From Actinomadura macrotermitis (GTDB lineage: Bacteria; Actinomycetota; Actinomycetes; Streptosporangiales; Streptosporangiaceae): DNA of 64,000 nt. The notes under the pieces were generated by a model. It was not told where the DNA came from, made no database searches, and saw nothing but the letters and a program-made list of their open reading frames with translations. The position numbers and the translations under genes are program-made. Shown here one piece after another: positions 15,993-23,938 of this stretch (position 1 is the first letter of the stretch; the number at the start of each line of letters is the position of its first letter). Location of the stretch: the NCBI RefSeq assembly GCF_009604375.1, contig NZ_WEGH01000002.1, positions 1,883,533-1,947,532 of the forward strand, in the 5' to 3' direction.

Positions 15993-16411
15993 CGTTCACC
16001 GTCGCTGATGAAGCGGGCCCGGATCGTCTTGCCACCCGAACTGGACCCCTGGGTCCACCAGGCGACGGCCAGAGCGTCGACGATGTTCAGCCCTCGTCCG
16101 CTCTCAGCGGTCTCCTCCGGCGTTCGCTGCTGCGGCTTACCGGGAGCGTCGTCCCAGACAGCGATCTCGATCATCTCGGCCGTGTGCCGCTCGATGAGGA
16201 GGTGAATCCCGGCGGCCCCATTGACCAGCGCGTTCGTTACGAATTCGGACGCGCACAATGCGACGTCTTCCGAAAGAGAGTCGAGGCCCCATTCGCCCAA
16301 CGTCTCGGCGACCTTGCGGCGGGCCGCTTCAGGTGCGTGGGCGTCGACCGTGAGCTTGAAGCCGCGCAAGCACTGCGGATCATTGACCGAGGGGGAAGCG
16401 GAGAGCGTCAC
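15989..16411 (-). CDS. HATPase-domain protein (RsbW/anti-sigma kinase-like)
   Basis: A 140-aa protein that is essentially one GHKL ATPase domain: N-box ALCASEFVTNALVNG (about 50-65), G1 box VWDDAPGKPQ and G2 box ESGRGLNIVDALA. It has no sensor or histidine. Such stand-alone domains in actinomycetes act as anti-sigma factors or partners of SpoIIE-like phosphatases. GTG is the only suitable start. It lies just after the XRE/DUF5753 regulator on the same strand. Confidence 0.85.
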   Translation of the reverse strand: MTLSASPSVNDPQCLRGFKLTVDAHAPEAARRKVAETLGEWGLDSLSEDVALCASEFVTNALVNGAAGIHLLIERHTAEMIEIAVWDDAPGKPQQRTPEETAESGRGLNIVDALAVAWWTQGSSSGGKTIRARFISDGER

Positions 16412-16500
16412 GATTGGCCCCAGGATTCAGCGAGTGGCAGTTCCCTATTTGAAGGCGAACCTTGTGTCACCCGACACTGACGCGGAGGCAGGGACAGCGG

Positions 16501-17376
16501 CTAGGGCCTTGCACGACCTTGCACGAAATCCCTCGCCGCCTCGATCTCGCGTTGTGCGGCGTCCCCATACACGGCGTGGCGCCGCAGCCTGTCGAAGGCC
16601 TTCCCGAAGTAGGTCAAATCGGCGGGCTGTGATGACTGGAGAGCGCCGGACCAGAACTCTTGCCATACCTTGCGGTCGTCGAACAGGTAGAAACCCTCGC
16701 CCGGGAACAGTTCCCGAGTCGTGCCAAGAGGGATGATGCCGACCGCCACGTGTGGTCTGCGTGGGCCCGCTGCGACCAAGCTGTGGAGAAAGTCGAACTG
16801 CTCGGCCATGACGCCGGCTCCGCCGATCACGTTGTACAGCGCGGTCGCCTCAAAGACGAACGAGAAAGCAGGGCCGCCGCCTTCGGTGACGAGGGGCTGC
16901 ATGGTCAGCCGGTTGCGGGCTGCGGTGTCCACGTTATGGACCGGCAGACCGTGCAAGCGAGCCCAGATCAGCCGCTGGGTGCGGGCGTACTCGAACGTCT
17001 GGAGGATGCCGGGGACGTGAAGCGACTCGTAGATGCGCGCCAGCTTCACGCCGTCGAACTCAGAGCGCCGCTGCGCCTGGATCGCCGCCTGCCCGAGCTT
17101 GAGCCGCCGCCGGTACTCCAGCCACATCGAATCGACTTCGCGGCTCGCGGCGATCAGTTCGGGGAGTTGCCCCTCGGCGCCGCAGGCGAGCGCCCACTTG
17201 CGGATATCGGCCTCTGACAGGCGCGTCTTGCCGCTCTCACTGCGGGAGACCTTCGATACCGAAAAGCCGGTCTGGGCGGCCAGGGCCGTCGCGGACAGGC
17301 CGGCGTCCAGACGTAGATCTCGAAGCCGGACGCCGAGGGCCTGCTTGGCCGCCTCGGATGGTTGCTGATCTGACAC
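16501..17376 (-). CDS. XRE-family regulator with DUF5753 domain
   Basis: A 291-aa protein. Residues about 10-70 form a Cro/CI HTH (LRDLRLDAGLSATALAAQTGFSVSKVSRSESGK). Residues about 100-275 match DUF5753, with typical segments YESLHVPGILQTFEYAR, RNRLTMQPLV and HVAVGIIPLGT. GTG 17374-17376 lies 7 bases after the DUF6879 stop. These regulators are abundant in streptomycete-like genomes, usually beside a small partner gene; here the partner set is DUF6879 plus an 80-aa protein. Confidence 0.92.
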   Translation of the reverse strand: MSDQQPSEAAKQALGVRLRDLRLDAGLSATALAAQTGFSVSKVSRSESGKTRLSEADIRKWALACGAEGQLPELIAASREVDSMWLEYRRRLKLGQAAIQAQRRSEFDGVKLARIYESLHVPGILQTFEYARTQRLIWARLHGLPVHNVDTAARNRLTMQPLVTEGGGPAFSFVFEATALYNVIGGAGVMAEQFDFLHSLVAAGPRRPHVAVGIIPLGTTRELFPGEGFYLFDDRKVWQEFWSGALQSSQPADLTYFGKAFDRLRRHAVYGDAAQREIEAARDFVQGRARP

Positions 17377-17383
17377 TAAGAGC

Positions 17384-17914
17384 TCAAGCGGGGATCGTCC
17401 GGGCGCGGTACTCGTGGTGTGCGACCGCAAGATGCCACGCTCGCTCGAAGGCGTCCTGGCAGAACTTCACTACGTCGGGTTCAGTGGAGTACTGCGCTTC
17501 CACCAGCACGCTCGCGTCCGCGTTCAGAACGTTGAAGACCACTGCGCTGCCATCGAGGATCAGGCAGTCGTTGCCGGGCATGGCCTCTGCGGACACCAGC
17601 CGGCGAGGCAGCCACCGCAGCCCCTCACCGGCGTCCACAGTGATCCCGCTGTGGGTGACGGCCATGCGCTGGTAGTCCGACAGGGGCTCGGAGACGACTC
17701 TTACCCGCTTGAAGGATCGGCCGGCCTCTACGTACGCGGTCGTGAAGTACTCCAACCAGCGGCGGTAGTGGGTGGTCACGGCGTCCAGGTTGCCGGACCG
17801 CCAGTTGTCGAACAGCGCAGCATCGGTGCCGTAGTAGTCCCGTAGTTCGATCTTGAGCACGTCACGGGCATCATCGATCAGATTCGACCATCGCTCTGTC
17901 GAGATCGACTCCAT
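17384..17914 (-). CDS. DUF6879 family protein
   Basis: A 176-aa protein with the family pattern: N-terminal helix, ELRDYYG, RSFKRVRVVSEPLSDYQRM, a central LILDGSAVVFNV and a C-terminal AFERAWHLAVAHHEY. The function is unknown; these proteins almost always sit beside XRE/DUF5753 regulators, as here, suggesting a common switch. The start overlaps the end of the upstream 80-aa gene by 44 bases. Confidence 0.85.
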   Translation of the reverse strand: MESISTERWSNLIDDARDVLKIELRDYYGTDAALFDNWRSGNLDAVTTHYRRWLEYFTTAYVEAGRSFKRVRVVSEPLSDYQRMAVTHSGITVDAGEGLRWLPRRLVSAEAMPGNDCLILDGSAVVFNVLNADASVLVEAQYSTEPDVVKFCQDAFERAWHLAVAHHEYRARTIPA

Positions 17915-18113
17915 AGCGCTCCTTCACGTACTTCCGGACGAAATGGTCGACGGTCCGGGTGGACAGCTCGCAGAACGTCTCGTCGTTGCCGAGCGCGACA
18001 AGCTGTGCCGCGACCTTCGCGCCGCGCTGCTTCCCCTGGACGACCCAGGAGTCCCGATCTGTGGCGTAGAAGGTCTCGCAGGCTGGAACAATCGGTGCGC
18101 TGACCTGGGACAA
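17871..18113 (-). CDS. Small hypothetical protein upstream of DUF6879
   Basis: An 80-aa soluble protein ending FVRKYVKERYGVDLDRAMVESDR. The first usable start is TTG 18113, with no ATG/GTG nearby, so the start is uncertain. It overlaps the DUF6879 gene by 44 bases, suggesting coupling. It is divergent, by only 11 bases, from a frameshifted gene on the other strand. No family is recognised. Confidence 0.6.
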   Translation of the reverse strand: MSQVSAPIVPACETFYATDRDSWVVQGKQRGAKVAAQLVALGNDETFCELSTRTVDHFVRKYVKERYGVDLDRAMVESDR

Positions 18114-18124
18114 GGCATCGGATC

Positions 18125-18665
18125 ATGATGACAACCGAACTGGCCTGCACACTGGCGACAGACGTAGGAATGCACGCCCTCTGGCGGCCTGATGCCTTCA
18201 CCCGGATCCACGACTACGACCTAGGAAGCAGAACTCGGCGAGGACCCCGGCATTGAACGGCACATCCTCGATGCCGACCTCGTCCCGATCAACATCGGAT
18301 CCGACGGCGCATTCGCCTTCCTGATCCGAACCGCCCAAGTCTCCGGCCAGGCCCACCTCACCGCCCGGGAGGCCCGGCATCTCCTTGCCGGCTCCGAGCC
18401 CTACCTGCTCAACTCGGACGGCCATGCGCGCCTCAGCGGTTCCCCGGACGACAGCACCGCCGGCATCCCGTTGCCACCAGGTCCGCACCACGTGACGATC
18501 CACCTCATCGATTGGGCCGCTGAACCCGGTGCCGCCAATCCCGACGGCAGCCACACGGCCACGGCACTACCCGACTTCGTTGTCTTGATCGCCCCGGCCG
18601 GCCCCACTGGCGGCACCCGCGCCAACCTCATGACCTTCGACATGCCCGAGGCCGCCGAGGGCTGA
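18125..18665 (+). pseudogene. Frameshifted hypothetical gene
   Basis: ATG 18125 or 18128 opens MTTELACTLATDVGMHALWRPDAFTRIHDYDLG, then the frame fails. Shifting frame near 18222 restores EAELGEDPGIERHILDADLVPINIGSDGAFAFLIR and continues to the TGA at 18665. A small deletion explains the shift. The intact protein would have been about 180 aa; I do not know its function. Confidence 0.75.
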
Positions 18666-18781
18666 ACGAATACGACAGGGCACCGGTACTCACTTTGAAT
18701 GTCGCTCGGAGATGAACAGGGCACTCGTGGCATAAGGGCACGGGCCTGGGGATTTGGGGCGCGGCGCGTACGCTGACGCGC

Positions 18782-19450
18782 ATGTTCGACGAAGGATGGG
18801 AGCCTCGCCTCGGCTGGACCCACGGGCTGATTTCCGCAGTTCCGGCCGAACGGGAGACCGCCCTGCAACACCATGTGGCCACCCGGGCCGCCGTGTTCGC
18901 GGCAACGCAGCGGATGAACGGGCACTGGCACCGCACCGGTCCCGACTACAGCGATCCGGTGTTCCGTCAGTCCATCGCCGAACATCAGGCCGCGATGCGT
19001 TACGCCTTCCCCTACGGTCTCTGGCAGCAGTCCTCCGCAGAAGACGTGCCGCACCGGCCCGAACTGCCGTACGTCCTCAATTTCCTTGAGTGGGAGGCCC
19101 GGCACCCGGACGTGTGGACCGAGCACGCGAAGCATTGGGGAGCCAAGGAGAGCTGGCTGCGGACCCTCGCCGTCCCCGGGCACGGGGACATCGCCCGCGA
19201 ACGGCTCACCGCCATGCTCGAACTCGTCGTAAGCCGGGCCTACCGCTGCAAGGACCGCCACTACGTCGGCATCGCGCGCGCCATCGACAGCCACGAACTC
19301 CGCAACCGGCTGACCGCGGTAGCCGAGCACCCCAGCCCGTGGGCCAGGCTGCACGCCACCTACGTGCTGGACATGCTGCAGCACCCCGACCGCCCCAACA
19401 CCCGGGCCGTATGGGAAAGGTACGTGGCCGGAGTACCGCGGACCGTGTAG
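18782..19450 (+). CDS. Hypothetical protein, 222 aa
   Basis: A soluble, mostly helical protein with no membrane segment or signal peptide and no motif I recognise. It is Trp/His-rich (HWHRTGPDYSD, WEARHPDVWTEHAKHWG). Codon use matches the chromosome. It is monocistronic, ending about 280 bases before the HxlR regulator. Confidence 0.6.
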   Translation: MFDEGWEPRLGWTHGLISAVPAERETALQHHVATRAAVFAATQRMNGHWHRTGPDYSDPVFRQSIAEHQAAMRYAFPYGLWQQSSAEDVPHRPELPYVLNFLEWEARHPDVWTEHAKHWGAKESWLRTLAVPGHGDIARERLTAMLELVVSRAYRCKDRHYVGIARAIDSHELRNRLTAVAEHPSPWARLHATYVLDMLQHPDRPNTRAVWERYVAGVPRTV

Positions 19451-19691
19451 GTGGACCGCACCCGCACTGATTCATCGAGCCGGGCGGCCACTCGGCCGGG
19501 GTCCGCGGCCCGGCTCGCCATCGCGAAATCGGCGCGTTCGGCTCCTGTCATGCGATGGGCGCGGGGACGACGATGTCCGGGCGGCATCTGGCACTCACAG
19601 CCCCCACGGCCGGCGCGGACGGGGACCGTGGTGCCGGCAGAGCGCCCCGTGGTCTCTTATAGGTACTCGATAACCCTAAGAGAGTTAGGTT

Positions 19692-19717
19692 TGACGTGGA
19701 AGAACGCACTTCCACGT
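19692..19717 (+). promoter_or_regulatory. Operator upstream of hxlR (inverted repeat; 20-bp motif copy 1)
   Basis: TGACGTGGAAGAACGCACTT (19692-19711) recurs exactly, in reverse complement, at 20178-20197. Here it continues so that ACGTGGAAG (19694-19702) and CTTCCACGT (19709-19717) form a 9-bp palindrome. It lies 18 bases before the GTG start of the HxlR gene. Confidence 0.75.
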
Positions 19718-19734
19718 AACGGAGGAACTCAACG

Positions 19735-20112
19735 GTGGCCAAGTCCTACGCAGGCTCTCCCGACGCGGCGGACCTGTCCCGCGCTGATTCCCTGGCGCGG
19801 GAGGTCTTCTCCGACATCGCCAACAAATGGGCTCTATTGATCATCGAGACGATCGGTGAGGACACCCTGCGCTTCAGCGCCCTGCGGGACGGGGTCGAGG
19901 GCATCAGCCACAAGATGCTCACCCAGAACCTGCGCATGCTGGAACGCAACGGCCTGATCGTGCGCACTGTCCACCCTGTCGTGCCCCCGCGCGTCGAGTA
20001 CACCCTCACCGAGGCGGGACGGGCCTTGCGCGTGACCATCGACGGCATGTGCACCTGGACCCGCCAGTATCTCGCCCACATCGAGTCGGCCCGCCGCCGC
20101 TTCGACTCCTGA
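19735..20112 (+). CDS. HxlR-family transcriptional regulator
   Basis: A 125-aa winged-helix protein: ANKWALLIIETIGEDTLRFSALRDGVEGISHKMLTQNLRMLERNGLIVRTVHP is the HxlR DNA-binding region, followed by PPRVEYTLTEAGRAL. GTG 19735 has a GGAGG ribosome site. Identical 20-bp motifs flank the gene (19692-19711 and 20178-20197), the second ahead of the RidA gene. HxlR proteins often sense reactive compounds, which fits a RidA neighbour. Confidence 0.92.
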   Translation: MAKSYAGSPDAADLSRADSLAREVFSDIANKWALLIIETIGEDTLRFSALRDGVEGISHKMLTQNLRMLERNGLIVRTVHPVVPPRVEYTLTEAGRALRVTIDGMCTWTRQYLAHIESARRRFDS

Positions 20113-20177
20113 CCGGCGAGCACACCTGCGCCGTCCCGCGAATCCCTTGGTAACCATCAGGTTCCCGGGGCACTGAA

Positions 20178-20197
20178 AAGTGCGTTCTTCCACGTCA
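20178..20197 (-). promoter_or_regulatory. Operator upstream of the RidA gene (20-bp motif copy 2)
   Basis: An exact reverse-complement copy of 19692-19711. It lies between the HxlR gene and the RidA-family gene, about 100 bases before the latter's start. Confidence 0.7.
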
Positions 20198-20294
20198 GGG
20201 CTCACTCTCCTACAGTTTCCAAGTAACCACGAGAGACTGAACGTGCGGAGCTTCGGGGGCGCCGGACCCGCACCTGGACAAGGAGACAGCCACC

Positions 20295-20702
20295 ATGGCC
20301 ATCACCCTGATCGACCCCGCCGGACTGCCGAAGGCCGACGCCTACCGCCAGGTGTCGATCGCCACCGGCACCAAGCTGGTCTCCGTCGCCGGGCAGGTCG
20401 CCGTGGACGCCGACGGCGCCACGGTCGGCGCCGGCGACCTGGCCGCCCAGATCGAACAGTCCTACCTCAACGTCGCCACCGCCCTGGCCGGTGCCGGCGC
20501 CTCCTTCGACGACGTGGTGAAGCTGACCGTCTACGTCGTCGACTGGACCCCCGACAAGATGTCCCTGTTCGTGAAGGGGGTCTCCCGGGCCGCCGGCAAG
20601 CTGGGAGGCACCCCGGTTCCGCCGGGCACGCTGATCGGCGTTGCGGCACTGGCCGCACCCGACTACCTGGTCGAAGTCGAAGCCACCGCCGTCCTCGACT
20701 GA
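20295..20702 (+). CDS. RidA/YjgF family protein
   Basis: A 135-aa single-domain protein: VSVAGQVAVDADGATVGAGDLAAQIEQS, DDVVKLTVYVVDWTPD and the C-terminal PGTLIGVAALAAPDYLVEVEATAVL. RidA enzymes hydrolyse reactive enamine/imine intermediates. The catalytic Arg usually seen in the C-terminal pocket (PARxxxGV) is not obvious here, where the segment reads PPGTLIGV, so this may be a divergent non-deaminase member. The ribosome site AAGGAGA is strong. Control by the HxlR regulator is inferred from the shared motif. Confidence 0.88.
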   Translation: MAITLIDPAGLPKADAYRQVSIATGTKLVSVAGQVAVDADGATVGAGDLAAQIEQSYLNVATALAGAGASFDDVVKLTVYVVDWTPDKMSLFVKGVSRAAGKLGGTPVPPGTLIGVAALAAPDYLVEVEATAVLD

Positions 20703-20896
20703 GACCGGCGCTCCTGCGGGCCGGCTCCGGTCACCGCACGCCCCTGGACGGCCTCCGGCGGCGGGGGAGGACAGGCTTCCGAGGTCGCTTGGCGCCTGTC
20801 GTGGCGGCGGGCGGCGATGGCCTCGGCGATCCGCAGGACGTCGATTCCGCCGAACCCGTCGTACCCGACCGCCTTGCTCCTCCGCCGGTGTGCCTG

Positions 20897-21616
20897 TCAC
20901 CAGGGCACCGTTCCGGCGTCGTCGAAGAATCCGCCGGTCGGCCCGTCGCCGGGCAGGGTCGCGAGGTGAATCGCGATCGCCGCGCCCTGTTGCGGTGTGC
21001 GGACGCCTTGGAAGCCGTTGAGGTCGGTAGCGGTGAAACCGGGGCAGCCGGAGTTGACCAGGATGCCGGTGCCGCTCAGTTCTTTGGCGTACTGGACGGT
21101 GACGGCGTTGAGGAAGGTCTTCGACGCCAAGTACGCCATGGGAAGCGGTCCCATGTCGGTGGTGGTCTGCAGGGCGAGCGAGCCCACGCTGCTGGACATG
21201 TTGACGATTCGTGGTGACGCCGAGCCGCGCAGCATGGGCAGCATCGCGTTGGTGACCCGGATGACGCCGATCACGTTGGTCTCCACGACGGCCCGTACGG
21301 TCGCGGGGTCGATCGTGGTGGGCGTCTGCGGCATACCGCCGACGATCGCGGCGTTGTTGACCAGGACGTCGAGCCCTCCGGCATGGTCGGCGATCAGTTC
21401 GGCTGCGGCGGCGGCACTCGCGTCGTCGTTCACGTCGAGCGGCACGCCGAACGCATCGGCCCCGGCCGCACGCAACTTCTCCACCGCGGTGTCGCGGCGC
21501 TGCCGGTCCCTCGCGCCCACACCGATCCGCCAGCCGAGGGCACCCAGGCCTGCCGCGATCTCGTATCCGATGCCTTTGTTCGCGCCGGTCACCAGCGCGA
21601 CCATCTGTTCGCTCAT
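20897..21616 (-). CDS. Short-chain dehydrogenase/reductase
   Basis: A 239-aa classical SDR: cofactor motif TGANKGIGYEI (about 10-20), LVNNAAIVGG, catalytic Ser in VNMSSSVGSLA and YLASKTF with Tyr/Lys, then NSGCPGFTATDLNG. Relatives include carbonyl reductases acting on small carbonyls. It is divergent from a LysR gene across 103 bases containing a LysR-type palindrome, so it is the likely target of that regulator. Confidence 0.92.
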   Translation of the reverse strand: MSEQMVALVTGANKGIGYEIAAGLGALGWRIGVGARDRQRRDTAVEKLRAAGADAFGVPLDVNDDASAAAAAELIADHAGGLDVLVNNAAIVGGMPQTPTTIDPATVRAVVETNVIGVIRVTNAMLPMLRGSASPRIVNMSSSVGSLALQTTTDMGPLPMAYLASKTFLNAVTVQYAKELSGTGILVNSGCPGFTATDLNGFQGVRTPQQGAAIAIHLATLPGDGPTGGFFDDAGTVPW

Positions 21617-21673
21617 GCCGCCGATCTTGCGGCGGGCCCGGCCGGGGCGTCCAAGACCGATGCGGTGGGCGGT

Positions 21674-21690
21674 GATACCGCACGGGTATC
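21674..21690. promoter_or_regulatory. LysR-type operator between SDR and lysR genes
   Basis: Inverted repeat GATACC-N5-GGTATC in the divergent promoter region, centred about 38 bases before the LysR start. The T-N11-A spacing fits LysR boxes. Confidence 0.65.
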
Positions 21691-21719
21691 GGCCGTGGTC
21701 AGCGCCGGGATACGCTGAC

Positions 21720-22562
21720 ATGGTGGAGACGCGGGAGCTGCGGTACTTCGTTGCCGTCGCCGAGGAGTTGCACTTCGGGCGGGCGGCGCAACGGCTCGGG
21801 ATGGCGCAGCCGCCGCTGTCGCGGGCGATCCAGCAGCTCGAACGGCGGCTCGGAGCCGTTTTGCTGCACCGCTCTGCTCGCGCGGTCGCTTTGACCGAGG
21901 CCGGCTCGGTACTGCTGCGGGAGGCCCGGCTCGTCCTCGAAGCGGTCGAGGCCGCCGAGCGCCGCACCCGCCGCGCCGCCGTCGACCGGCCCGCCGTGGT
22001 GCTGGCCACCAAGGCCGGGGCGTCCAGCGAACTGTTGTCGAAGCTGCTGGACGCCTACGCCGCCGAACCGGGTGCTGTCGCGGTCGAGGTGGTGCTGGGC
22101 GGGCCCGGCGAACCGGAAAGGCGGCTGCGCAACGGGAGCGCCGACGTCGCCCTGCTCCTCCGGCCTTACGACACGACGGCCGGATTCGAGACCGAGGACC
22201 TGTACACCGAACAGCAGGTCGTGGTCCTGCCCGCAGGGCACCCCCTCGCCGGCCGGCCCCACATGTCGATGTCCGAGGTCCACGCCCTGACGGAACTGCC
22301 CCTGCCGCGCTGGCCCCGGCCGGATGGGAGCTATCCGGAAGGCCCCGGCCCGCAGGTTCGCGACCATACCCAGCTGATCCAGTTGATCGCGCTCGGACGG
22401 GCCTGCGCGGTCATGCCCGAGTCGCTGCGCGCCCAGCTGCGCGACGACCACGCCATCGTGCCGGTGCCGGACGCACCGGCCGTCACGACCGTCATCGCCT
22501 GGCCACCGCACAGCAGATCCCAAGCCGTCGCCGACCTCGTCCGCACCGCGACACGCCTCTAG
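21720..22562 (+). CDS. LysR-family transcriptional regulator
   Basis: A 280-aa protein: HTH at residues 1-60 (LRYFVAVAEELHFGRAAQRLGMAQPPLSRAIQQLERRLG), linker helix, then a type 2 periplasmic-binding effector domain. The start could be ATG 21720 or GTG 21723. It is divergent from the SDR and probably controls it. Confidence 0.93.
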   Translation: MVETRELRYFVAVAEELHFGRAAQRLGMAQPPLSRAIQQLERRLGAVLLHRSARAVALTEAGSVLLREARLVLEAVEAAERRTRRAAVDRPAVVLATKAGASSELLSKLLDAYAAEPGAVAVEVVLGGPGEPERRLRNGSADVALLLRPYDTTAGFETEDLYTEQQVVVLPAGHPLAGRPHMSMSEVHALTELPLPRWPRPDGSYPEGPGPQVRDHTQLIQLIALGRACAVMPESLRAQLRDDHAIVPVPDAPAVTTVIAWPPHSRSQAVADLVRTATRL

Positions 22563-22691
22563 CCGGGCCTGGGCTCCCTGTCACGCCGGGAGTACGTGGA
22601 ATCAAGATCCTTTAGTGTGCTTGTGGCGCTGGACGTGCGGCGGGCCGTCAGGCGAGACTTGCGCGGGTTCGGCGTGCGAGCGAGGAGGATC

Positions 22692-23864
22692 ATGGAGCAG
22701 GGCGCGGTACCCCCGCAGGGCCGGCGGTCGACGGATGAGGTCCCGCCCGGGCCGGCGCTGGCGGAGCGGATGCGCATGGTCCCGGCGGGCGAGCGGTGCG
22801 CCGTCCTGGTCGAGCACTTCAGGGAGAGCGCCTCGTCCCCGTCGCTCGACTGGATCGCCGGGCTCGCCGCCTGCTCTGAGGAGTTCGGCCTCACCGTCCC
22901 TGAGATCCGGCGGGTGGCGTCCGATCTCGGCTGGGTGGCGCGGCTGGCGGAGCGGCGTTATCCCGGCGAGCTCGAGTGGGGGCTGGCGCGGGGCGTCGCC
23001 GGGTCTCGCCGGCATCGGCTCGTCCTGACCTATGTCCACGGGCAGCGCCTGCGCTACGACTTCCGGTTCCGGGAGCTGCTGGAGCGGTCGAACGCCTGGC
23101 TCGCCGAGTTCCATGACGATGCGCTGGTGCTGGGCTTCGCGGCGTTCGGCGCGCTCGGCAGCCGGGCGCTGAACGGCCTCGACCTGTACAACAGGGCCGT
23201 CGCGGCTCCCGACGCCGACGACAAGAGCCGTCAGCTGTGCCTGAACGCGATCTGGTTCGCCGACCACGTGCCCGGTTCGCCGGAGCTGCTCATCGACCTG
23301 TCCGAGGAGCTGATGGCGCGGGGCGAGATCAACGAGAACGTGCACTACCGGCGGGCCTCGGCGTTCCGCCGGCTCGGCCGGTTCGACGAGGCGCTGACCG
23401 AGATCGACCTCGCGATCGACCGGTTCGGCGTCGGCAACATCCTCGTGCACGAGCAGTACGCGCAGGAGCGCCGGACGATCCTCAACGCCCGGGACGTGCG
23501 GCGGCAGGCGGAGGAGATCACCGGCGAGCTGGGCGAGCGCATCTCCGCGCGGGTGGACGAGCGCGTCGGCGAGGCGGCCGAGGCCCTGCAGGCCCGTATC
23601 GACGAGGCGGCCGCGCAGATGGCGCAGAAGATGGCCGTCGCCCAGCAGATGGTCTCCGACGGGCTGCTCAAGATGGTCGAGGTCCTCGGGCTGTTCGTCA
23701 CGCTCCTCGGCTTCCTCATCGGGTCGGGGACCGTGGTCGTCAAGGCCAAGACCTTCGACGAGCGCGCGACCGCCATGGGCCTGGTCACCGCCGGCGCGCT
23801 GGTCTTCTTCCTGCTGCTGCGGCTGACGATCGGCCTGCGGCGCAAGCACCGCGCCGCGGGGTGA
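22692..23864 (+). CDS. Hypothetical protein with coiled coil and two C-terminal membrane helices
   Basis: A 390-aa protein. The first 270 residues are helical with TPR-like stretches (NVHYRRASAFRRLGRFDEALTEIDLAIDRFG). Residues about 275-330 form an amphipathic coiled coil, and two hydrophobic segments (about 333-353 and 362-382) follow, ending in RRKHRAAG. The start has GAGGAGGATC. This is likely an inner-membrane-anchored cytoplasmic scaffold; I recognise no enzymatic motif. The gap to the FolP2-like gene is about 75 bases. Confidence 0.65.
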   Translation: MEQGAVPPQGRRSTDEVPPGPALAERMRMVPAGERCAVLVEHFRESASSPSLDWIAGLAACSEEFGLTVPEIRRVASDLGWVARLAERRYPGELEWGLARGVAGSRRHRLVLTYVHGQRLRYDFRFRELLERSNAWLAEFHDDALVLGFAAFGALGSRALNGLDLYNRAVAAPDADDKSRQLCLNAIWFADHVPGSPELLIDLSEELMARGEINENVHYRRASAFRRLGRFDEALTEIDLAIDRFGVGNILVHEQYAQERRTILNARDVRRQAEEITGELGERISARVDERVGEAAEALQARIDEAAAQMAQKMAVAQQMVSDGLLKMVEVLGLFVTLLGFLIGSGTVVVKAKTFDERATAMGLVTAGALVFFLLLRLTIGLRRKHRAAG

Positions 23865-23938
23865 GGCACCCGGCCGGCCCGGCACGCCGGGGATATGCTG
23901 ACGTGGTCCGCACGGGCGATAACGCAGGGTAGGTCGTT

